Assembly (NCBI RefSeq): GCF_040939455.1
Contig: NC_134108.1
Coordinates: 5,795,501-5,859,500, forward strand
Length of the DNA stretch: 64,000 nucleotides
Reading direction: 5' to 3'
Source: Microcebus murinus
Taxonomy: Eukaryota; Chordata; Mammalia; Primates; Cheirogaleidae
Shown here: piece after piece, positions 63,490-64,000 of the stretch
Position numbering within the stretch: position 1 is the first letter of the stretch
How the letters are laid out: every line of letters starts with the position of its first letter
The notes under the pieces: model-generated
Databases searched by the model: none
What the model was told of the DNA's origin: nothing
What the model saw: the letters and a program-made list of their open reading frames with translations, nothing else
Program-made: the position numbers and the translations under genes

Positions 63490-64000
63490 GTATGAGTCTA
63501 TTTTGCTCTATTACCACAAGTGTTAGTGTCTTCAAACCACACCCATTGGAACTCACAGTTTCTGTAGGTCAGAAGTCTGAATACAGCTTACCTGGATCCT
63601 CTGCTCATGGTCTCACAAGGCTGCGATCAATATGTTAGCTGGGCCATGTTCCTTTTGGCAGTCTGGGGTCTTTCTCAAGCTCACATGATGGTTGGCAGAA
63701 TTCAGTTCCTGAAGTTGTAGGACCAAAGCCCAGTTTTCCTGCTGGCTGTCAGCCAGGGCCCTTTACATCTTCTTTGAGGGAAGGCCTGGAGGGGGTTTTA
63801 AGGGAGCTCATCTGATTGGGTCAGGCCCACCCAGGGTATCTTTGCTTTTTTTTTTAATCTCACAATTAACAGATTTTGCATCTTTCTACATCTGCAAAAT
63901 TCTTTCATCTTTGCCATATAATGTAATAATAGGAGTGATATCTGCTCATTTTCACAGGTGCCATCTACCCTCAAGGGAACAGGGTTACATAGGACATGTA
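63490..64000 (-). mobile_element. MLT1-type MaLR LTR, runs off the window end
   Basis: On + it reads ctcacagtttctgtaggtca, ggcagaattcagttcctgaa, gattgggtcaggcccaccca and ctttgccatataatgtaata. The order is reverse MLT1. Its other end may lie beyond the window. Confidence 0.65.

Overview
The window is nuclear DNA of a primate, most likely a strepsirrhine (lemur or galago type). It is almost entirely intronic and interspersed-repeat sequence. The lineage call rests on 7SL-derived Alu elements of the dimeric strepsirrhine form, on primate-type L1 3' ends, and on old mammalian repeats (MIR, L2, MER5, MaLR LTRs, Tigger and Charlie DNA transposons). There is no bacterial-style gene organisation.

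One real protein-coding segment is present: a 241-bp exon on the + strand at 19695-19935, flanked by AG and GT splice signals. It encodes the end of the ubiquitin-like domain and most of the linker of parkin, i.e. exon 3 of PRKN (residues 58-137 in human numbering). Its length, reading phase and splice sites match human PRKN exon 3, and the first 17 residues, including the PINK1 target Ser65, are identical to human parkin. The layout is therefore 1-19694 = end of intron 2, 19695-19935 = exon 3, 19936-64000 = start of intron 3. PRKN introns are very large, so no other exon is expected here and none was seen.

Intron 2 part: an L1 3' end (45-775), reverse-strand old L1 pieces (about 1455-4840) carrying a young hAT MITE and an old Alu, a full-length Tigger1-type transposon with a broken transposase (7968-10536), several MaLR LTRs, and a young Alu with a perfect 19-bp target duplication (15061-15398). 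A seven-copy TTAT microsatellite forms much of the tract before the exon 3 acceptor.

Intron 3 part: an LTR (21813-22335), a Tigger transposon with transposase relic (22340-24316), a perfect 46-bp tandem duplication (24749-24840), L1, MER5 and MIR fragments, a 35-nt retroposed U2 snRNA fragment (31185-31219), and a tiny L1 insertion that may carry transduced flank (44504-44619). Further on are a Charlie-like hAT relic with a decayed BED zinc finger (about 44645-45480), three small Tigger MITEs, a 124-bp inverted duplication (47984-48108 / 48982-49105), two Alus and a 7SL monomer, a second young hAT MITE (58122-58313) and an (AT)n tract.

I found no previously undescribed gene system. The points most worth a second look are the changed parkin linker, the microsatellite in the acceptor tract, the recent inverted duplication, the two hAT MITEs with perfect 8-bp target duplications, and the U2 retropseudogene. 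Repeat family names come from memory of consensus sequences, and edges are approximate unless a target duplication or terminal repeat fixes them.
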